In this document: piece by piece, positions 59,094-64,000 of the stretch
Numbering within the stretch: position 1 is the first letter of the stretch
How the letters are laid out: each line of letters starts with the position of its first letter
DNA from: Actinomycetota bacterium
GTDB lineage: Bacteria; Actinomycetota; UBA4738; HRBIN12
Direction: 5' to 3'
Length of the DNA stretch: 64,000 bases
Assembly (NCBI GenBank): GCA_035697485.1
Contig: DASSCU010000056.1
Coordinates: 62,001 to 126,000, forward strand
Program-made: the position numbers and the translations under genes
The notes under the pieces: model-generated
Databases searched by the model: none
What the model saw: the letters and a program-made list of their open reading frames with translations, nothing else
Told to the model about the DNA's origin: nothing

Positions 59094-61189
59094 TCACGTC
59101 CGACGATCGCCGAGCGAGCTGGCCCTGGTTCGTCCTCGCGGGGTTCATCGCGATCGCGGTCGTCGGGACCGTGCTCGTTGCCGCCAACGACGAACCCCTG
59201 GGTGCGCAGGTCCCGTACATCATCGCGTTCTCGATGTTCGGGGCGGTCGGCGCGATGATCGTCAGCCGTGACCGGAGGAACGCGGTCGGTGTCCTCCTGC
59301 TCTGGGGATGCTTCACGACGGCGATGTCGTTCATGTCCGGCGAGCTCGCCACGTGGCTCTACGAGCGTGGGGACTCTACCCTCATGACCCGGCTCATGGG
59401 CCTGTTGTCGGGATTCGGATGGTTGTTCGGCATCCTCCCGGTCCTCTTCCTCCTGCCCCTGCTGTTCCCCGATGGTCACCTTCCGTCGCCACGATGGAAG
59501 CCGTTCCTCTGGTGGATCCTCGGGATGTTGTTCGTTCTGTTCATCGCGCTGACCCTCGGTTCCCCCACCGTGAGCACGTCGAGCGACACGATCGTGCTCG
59601 ACAACCCGCTGCACATCGAAGCCCTCGAACGGCTCGCGATCCCCGACGCCGTCTTCGCGGTCCTCTACTTCGGGACGTGGGCGGTCTCCGTCGCGTCCGT
59701 GTTCATCCGGTTCCGCCGGGCCGGCGGCGTTGAACGCCAACAGATCAAGTGGGTCGCGTTCGGGCTGCTCGCAGCCTTCGTCGCGATCCTCGTCTCCGAC
59801 TCCGTGGATGACGCGACGCTGTCCGCGGTCGTCGGCGGCGCCGGGTTCCTCGCGTTCCCGATCTCGATCGGCATCGCGGTCCTGAAGTTCCACCTCTACG
59901 ACCTCGACGTGGTCGTGAAGCGGGCGGTCGTCTACGCGGCGCTGGCCGTGTTCGCGACGCTCGTCTACCTCACGGTCGTGGTGGGCGTGGGGGCGTGGCT
60001 GGGGCGCGACAGCTCCATCCTGACGATGCTCGCCGCCGTCATCGTGGCGGTCACGTTCCAGCCGGTGCGGGCGCGGTTGACGAAGTTCGCCGACCGCCTC
60101 GTCTACGGACGCAGGGCCACGCCGTACGAGGTGCTCGCCGACTTCGCGGAACGGGTCGGCGAGGCCTACCGTGACGACGACCTCCTTCCCCGCATGGCGC
60201 GCGTGCTCGGGGAGGGGGTCGGGGCCGAGCGTGCCGACGTCTGGCTGAAGGTCGACGACGATCTTCGCGACGTGGCGGTGTGGCCCGCTGACGCTCCGAG
60301 GCTCGGCGTCGCGCCGCTCGACAGCCGGGACGTCCCTGCTCTGCAGGGTGCCGACCGCGTCTACCGGGTCGAGCACGCCGGTGAGCTCCTCGGCGCGCTC
60401 GCCGTTCGCAAGCCGCCGAGCGACCCGATCTCGCCCGCCGACGACAAGCTGATCTCGGACCTCGCGGCGCAGGCCGGGCTCGTGCTCCGCAACGTGCGAC
60501 TCACTGAGGAGCTCCGGGCGCGCTTCGAGGACCTCCGCGCGGCGCAGAAGCGGATCGTGGCGGCGCAGGACCGGGAACGTCGCCGGCTCGAGCGCAACAT
60601 CCACGACGGCGCCCAGCAGCAGCTCGTGGCGCTCGCCGTGAAGACCCGTCTCGCTCGCGGCCTGACCGAGCGAGATCCGGCGAAGGCAGCCGAGATGCTG
60701 ACCCAGGTCGAGTCCGAGACCCAGGAGGCGCTCGAGGATCTCCGCGACCTCGCCCGGGGCATCTACCCGCCGCTGCTGGCGGACAAGGGCCTGGAAGCCG
60801 CGCTCATCGCGCAGGCCCGGAAGTGCCCCGTGCCGGTCGAGGTCGCGGCAGACGACGTCGACCGCTTCCCACAGGAGGTCGAGGCGGCCGTGTACTTCTC
60901 GGCGCTGGAGGCTCTGCAGAACACGGCGAAGTACGCGGACGCGTCGCGGGCGACGGTGACCCTGAGCCGCGCGAACGGATCCCTCGAGTTCGCCGTCGCC
61001 GACGACGGTCGTGGGTTCGACCCCGGCGCGACCGGCTACGGTACGGGTCTGCAAGGTATCGCTGACCGCCTCGGCGCGCTCGACGGCGAACTCGAGGTCA
61101 CGAGCCGTCCCGGATCGGGCACGACGGTGCGGGGCCGCCTGCCGGTCGACGCGCAGACGCGCGTCGTCGAGGAGAGGGCTACCTCATGA
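59090..61189 (+). CDS. Multi-pass histidine kinase with GAF and HisKA_3, copy 3
   Basis: A 699-residue kinase, closest to copy 2: helices from about residue 12 to 325 with LLFPDGHLPSPRWKPFLWWI, linker FADRLVYGRRATPYEVLADF, GAF domain, DRERRRLERNIHDGAQQQLV (His near 505) and a HATPase with LEALQNTAKYADASRA, DDGRGFDPG and GYGTGLQGIADRLGALDG. ATGA overlaps on both sides. Since copies 2 and 3 are so alike they may form heterodimers that integrate two signals. Confidence 0.9.
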   Translation: MITSDDRRASWPWFVLAGFIAIAVVGTVLVAANDEPLGAQVPYIIAFSMFGAVGAMIVSRDRRNAVGVLLLWGCFTTAMSFMSGELATWLYERGDSTLMTRLMGLLSGFGWLFGILPVLFLLPLLFPDGHLPSPRWKPFLWWILGMLFVLFIALTLGSPTVSTSSDTIVLDNPLHIEALERLAIPDAVFAVLYFGTWAVSVASVFIRFRRAGGVERQQIKWVAFGLLAAFVAILVSDSVDDATLSAVVGGAGFLAFPISIGIAVLKFHLYDLDVVVKRAVVYAALAVFATLVYLTVVVGVGAWLGRDSSILTMLAAVIVAVTFQPVRARLTKFADRLVYGRRATPYEVLADFAERVGEAYRDDDLLPRMARVLGEGVGAERADVWLKVDDDLRDVAVWPADAPRLGVAPLDSRDVPALQGADRVYRVEHAGELLGALAVRKPPSDPISPADDKLISDLAAQAGLVLRNVRLTEELRARFEDLRAAQKRIVAAQDRERRRLERNIHDGAQQQLVALAVKTRLARGLTERDPAKAAEMLTQVESETQEALEDLRDLARGIYPPLLADKGLEAALIAQARKCPVPVEVAADDVDRFPQEVEAAVYFSALEALQNTAKYADASRATVTLSRANGSLEFAVADDGRGFDPGATGYGTGLQGIADRLGALDGELEVTSRPGSGTTVRGRLPVDAQTRVVEERATS

Positions 61190-61386
61190 CCGCTCGGACA
61201 ACCGCTCGGCCGCGGGGCTTCCGCCGGTTCGAGCGATGGCTGATCGGGCTCGCCTTCGCGGTCATGGCGTTCGTGCTCGAGAAGGTCGTGATGCGCTCGG
61301 TGCGCAAGAAGGGCGCCTCCGAGCCCGAAGAGGTCACGACGATGATCTCCAAGGGCGGGGAGGTCGACGTCGACCTCGATCTCTAG
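61186..61386 (+). CDS. 66-residue single-helix membrane protein
   Basis: Last gene of the cyclase-kinase operon (ATGA overlap with copy 3). A basic N-terminus (RTTARPRGFRRFERWLIGLA), one helix at about residues 19-37, a basic patch (RSVRKKG) and an acidic C-terminus (EPEEVTTMISKGGEVDVDLD). No family recognised. It may be a membrane accessory of the kinases; position is the only evidence. Confidence 0.6.
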   Translation: MTARTTARPRGFRRFERWLIGLAFAVMAFVLEKVVMRSVRKKGASEPEEVTTMISKGGEVDVDLDL

Positions 61387-61397
61387 TCCAGCTCGGA

Positions 61398-63512
61398 CTA
61401 GCGGCGTCGCCGCACGAGGTCGATCACGAGGCCCAGGGTCAGCAACAGGGCGCCGGCACCGAACGTCACCGGCAGCCACGCGGGCACGCGGTCGCTCACC
61501 GCGGTGAGCGCCGTGCCGAGGATCGCCGCACCGGCGGTGAGCGCGAGCGCCAGTCGCCGTCCGGCCCGACGGATCGTGATCTCGAGCGACGCGGCTCGGA
61601 AGTTCACCTCGAGCTTCTGACCCGGTCGTGCGCCGATCAGTCGCTCGACCGCCTCGACGACGCGGTGGAAGCGCACCTTGAACCGCTGCGCCTGATAGAA
61701 GAGCGCCTTCGGATCGGCCTTCGTGGTCATGTCGCGCACCAACGCCCGCATCAGGAACGACCCGGCCACGTCGAACGGGTCGAGATCGGGGTCGAGCTCG
61801 GCCGTCGCGAGCTGCATCTGGGCGAGTGCCTTGCCGGTCAGCGCGAGCGAAGCCGGCAGTGGCACCTCGTGGCGCAACGAGATCTCCGTCATCTCCTGCA
61901 GGATCGGCCCGAGCTGGATGTCGCTGAGCGACGCCGTGCGGTACTTCGCCACCATCTCTCCGATCTCGACGCCGAACGCGTCGACGTCGAGGTCGGTGCG
62001 GTCCATCGCGCCGGCGAGCATCAGCGAGACGTCGGTCAGGAAGGGCACGTCTTCCTGCCAGAACGCCATCAGCAGCAACATCATCTGCTCCCGCATCTCT
62101 GGGCCGACCTCGCCCACCATGCCGAGGTCGAGCAGGTAGAGCGTGTCGTCGGCCGGGCGCCACATCAGGTTGCCCGGATGCGGATCGGCGTGGAAGAACC
62201 CGTCGACCATGATCTGCTTGTAAAAGCTCTCGAGCAGCTGTCGCGCAGCTTCCTTGCGGGCGGGGCCTTCCGGCGCCAGCGAGATCGGACCGCCCTGCAC
62301 GTCCTGCATGACGAGCAGCCTCGACGTGGAGAGGTCACCGTGCACCTGGGGCACGCGCAGACGGGAGTAAGGCGCGATGCTCTCCCGCATCCGGGCCATG
62401 TTCCCGGCCTCCTCGCGGAAGTCGAGCTCGCGGTGCAGCGAGGTCGACAGGTGTTCGAAGACGGCCTGCATGTCGATCACCTGTCGCAGGCCCGGCCGAT
62501 CGGCGATCTTCTCGGCGAACACCTCGAGCAGCGCCAGGTCCTGCTCGATCTGCTCGCGGGCGTCGGGGCGCTGGATCTTCGCCACCACCGGGTCGCCGGT
62601 GGCGAGCGTGGCTCGATGGACCTGCGCGATCGTGCCGGCGGCCAGCGGCGACGGATCGATGTGGTCGAACACGTCCTCCCACGGCACGCCCAGCTCCTGC
62701 TCCATCACCTGCACGACCTGCTCCTCGCTGAGCGGCGGCACGTTGTCCTGCAGGGTCGCGAGCTCCTCGATGTACTCCGGCGGGAGCAGGTCGGGGCGGG
62801 TCGAAAGGATCTGGCCGAGCTTCGCGAACGTCGGCCCGAGTTCCTCGAGCGCGGCCCGTAGCCGCTTGCCCTGTCGGCGTCGCCCGACCGCTCCCTCCTC
62901 GTCCGGGCGCCCGAAGAGCTCCTTCAGGCCGTGCTTGGCGAAGACCGCGGCGATATGGCCGCCCCTCGCGGTCAAACGGGGGGTGATCTCGACCTCCTCG
63001 GCCGCGCTGATGCGCACCCGGGCCGACGTGGGCCGGGGCACGGTCGGCGTCACCTGGCCGTCGCCCGCGGTGTTGACGATGATCACCGTGCAACGCGCGT
63101 TGTGGCTGATGCGATTGGGCACGTTCCCGAGCAGGAACTCCTTGCGACCGGCCATGCCGGCGTTGCCGACGACGAGGACGTCGATCGACCGTTCCTCGGT
63201 GGCCTCGACGATCGCCATGGCCGGATCGTCGTGGATCACCACGTGGCCGTGTCCGCGGTCGCCGGCGACCGTGCGCGCGTACGTCTGCAGGTCGTCGGCC
63301 GCGGACCGTGCGCGTGTGGCCTCGGCGGCGCCGTACTCGGTGTCGGCCGCACTCGACGGCACGATCACCTGCACGATGTGCAGCTCGGCGCCGAACGCCT
63401 CGGCGAACGTCGCCGCCCACCGCACTGCGCGCTCGGCCGTCTGCGAACGGTCGGTGCCGACCATCACGCGCTCGATCGGACCGGAGATCTCGGGCTGGGC
63501 CTCAGCGTTCAT
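61398..63512 (-). CDS. Universal-stress-domain/UbiB (ABC1/ADCK) kinase fusion
   Basis: A 704-residue protein from the ATG at 63512. Residues about 13-145 are a universal stress domain (RVMVGTDRSQTAERAVRWAA, VGNAGMAGRKEFLLGNVPNR with the full G-x2-G-x9-G loop). Residues about 175-640 are a UbiB/ABC1 kinase: GPTFAKLGQILSTRPDLLPP (KxGQ), PSPLAAGTIAQVHRATLATG (Ala-rich loop), VVAKIQRPDAREQIEQD (Lys), HRELDFREEAGNMARM (Glu), FFHADPHPGNLMW and LYLLDLGMVGEVG. Two helices form the C-terminal anchor (about 655-700). ABC1 proteins support isoprenoid-quinone and lipid metabolism through an atypical ATPase; here the stress domain probably adds nucleotide or stress control. Confidence 0.87.
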   Translation of the reverse strand: MNAEAQPEISGPIERVMVGTDRSQTAERAVRWAATFAEAFGAELHIVQVIVPSSAADTEYGAAEATRARSAADDLQTYARTVAGDRGHGHVVIHDDPAMAIVEATEERSIDVLVVGNAGMAGRKEFLLGNVPNRISHNARCTVIIVNTAGDGQVTPTVPRPTSARVRISAAEEVEITPRLTARGGHIAAVFAKHGLKELFGRPDEEGAVGRRRQGKRLRAALEELGPTFAKLGQILSTRPDLLPPEYIEELATLQDNVPPLSEEQVVQVMEQELGVPWEDVFDHIDPSPLAAGTIAQVHRATLATGDPVVAKIQRPDAREQIEQDLALLEVFAEKIADRPGLRQVIDMQAVFEHLSTSLHRELDFREEAGNMARMRESIAPYSRLRVPQVHGDLSTSRLLVMQDVQGGPISLAPEGPARKEAARQLLESFYKQIMVDGFFHADPHPGNLMWRPADDTLYLLDLGMVGEVGPEMREQMMLLLMAFWQEDVPFLTDVSLMLAGAMDRTDLDVDAFGVEIGEMVAKYRTASLSDIQLGPILQEMTEISLRHEVPLPASLALTGKALAQMQLATAELDPDLDPFDVAGSFLMRALVRDMTTKADPKALFYQAQRFKVRFHRVVEAVERLIGARPGQKLEVNFRAASLEITIRRAGRRLALALTAGAAILGTALTAVSDRVPAWLPVTFGAGALLLTLGLVIDLVRRRR

Positions 63513-63651
63513 GCGCGCATCATGGCGGTTCGCGGCCCCGGCGACCAGGCGGTTGTCTGTCGTATCCGCCGCGGGAAACCGAATGCCGTCGGAGGGTGGC
63601 AGCACCCACATGGAACGGGAGAGTCAGGGACGGAGATCTCCAGGTTGGATC

Positions 63652-64000
63652 TCAGGGCAGCAGCGACCGCAGCTCTCGGTAGAAGGTGTGCGCGATCCTC
63701 GCATAACCGATCCGGTTCGGATGAGGATCGCCGAAGTGCCCTACGGAGCAGAACCACGTCCACCGGCAGGCCAGCGCGACGTTGATCGGGAGCCGACCTC
63801 GATCGCGGACGACGACCGTGTCAGTGAAGTTGTCGGTTCGGTACGTCCGTGCCACGTCCGCGACGGTCACCCCCGCGTCGCCATAGGTCGTCTCGAGGCC
63901 ATCGTTCAACACCTGGAAGGCTCGCGCGTCGACCCGCGCCAGATGACGTCCCCCGGGGACGAGTCCCCAGAACCCCAGGAACGGCACGTGGTAGTTCATG
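63652..64000 (-). CDS. GDSL/SGNH-type hydrolase, C-terminal part (5' end outside window)
   Basis: The visible 116 codons end a secreted-type SGNH hydrolase: the last motif GDPHPNRIGYARIAHTFYRE carries the Asp and His of the catalytic triad (D-x-H block V). A Cys pair (CRWTWFC) suggests an extracytoplasmic protein. The Met at 63999 sits in NYHVPFLGFWG, which looks like the interior of the fold, so the start lies beyond the right edge together with the GDSL nucleophile block. Esterase or lipase activity is the family norm; substrate unknown. Confidence 0.7.
   Translation of the reverse strand, partial: MNYHVPFLGFWGLVPGGRHLARVDARAFQVLNDGLETTYGDAGVTVADVARTYRTDNFTDTVVVRDRGRLPINVALACRWTWFCSVGHFGDPHPNRIGYARIAHTFYRELRSLLP

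Overview
The window is high-GC bacterial chromosome (roughly two thirds to 70% G+C by eye). Genes are tightly packed, GTG starts are common and neighbouring genes often overlap by ATGA or GTGA. The gene content looks actinobacterial: a MFS-thymidylate kinase fusion next to topA and holB, a DevR/DosR-like regulator, KimA-type transporters, H+-pyrophosphatase, and many HisKA_3 histidine kinases. It is probably an uncultivated or environmental actinobacterium. A high-GC Chloroflexota relative cannot be excluded from sequence alone. I see no rRNA, tRNA, CRISPR array, insertion sequence or prophage.

Layout. 1-2.5 kb: the end of an alkA-type glycosylase gene, a decayed MFS exporter fragment, and an APC permease. 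2.5-5.5 kb: a DevR/DosR-like two-component system followed by two paralogous small secreted proteins; three GGGAC-N4-GTCCC boxes precede the kinase and each secreted-protein gene. 5.5-20.5 kb: an ArsR/SRPBCC operon with a very clear promoter-operator, a flippase, a lipoprotein-phosphodiesterase pair, a Tat-exported phosphoesterase, an MrfA-like helicase, a cation exchanger, an LCP protein, NhaA and a Nudix protein. 20.6-23.4 kb: a K+-independent H+-pyrophosphatase and an OB-fold protein.

23.4-42 kb is a potassium-homeostasis island: a 27-aa membrane peptide, kdpF-A-B-C, kdpD-E, a kinase-less DUF4118-GAF sensor, two TrkA/KtrA-like RCK proteins, a frameshifted Crp/Fnr gene, a second KdpD/KdpE-like pair without the KdpD domain, and two KimA-like K+ importers whose cytosolic domain is duplicated. 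The same 11-11-10-11 bp direct-repeat array lies upstream of both kdpFABC and the second kinase gene, which ties the two loci to one OmpR-type regulator.

42-50 kb holds a GNAT enzyme, a secreted beta-propeller, DedA, then topA, the MFS-tmk fusion and holB (DNA topology, dTTP supply, replication clamp loading).

50-64 kb is a signalling region: a secreted metallophosphoesterase, a stand-alone REC protein, three paralogous 7-10 TM/GAF/HisKA_3 kinases plus a 59-aa kinase remnant, a NarL-type regulator, a REC-HTH-like-adenylate cyclase fusion translationally coupled to two of the kinases, a universal stress protein, and a universal-stress-domain/UbiB-kinase fusion. The window ends inside a GDSL hydrolase gene.

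Many genes have a TANNNT hexamer 6-11 nt before the start codon, which points to frequent leaderless or very short-leader transcripts.
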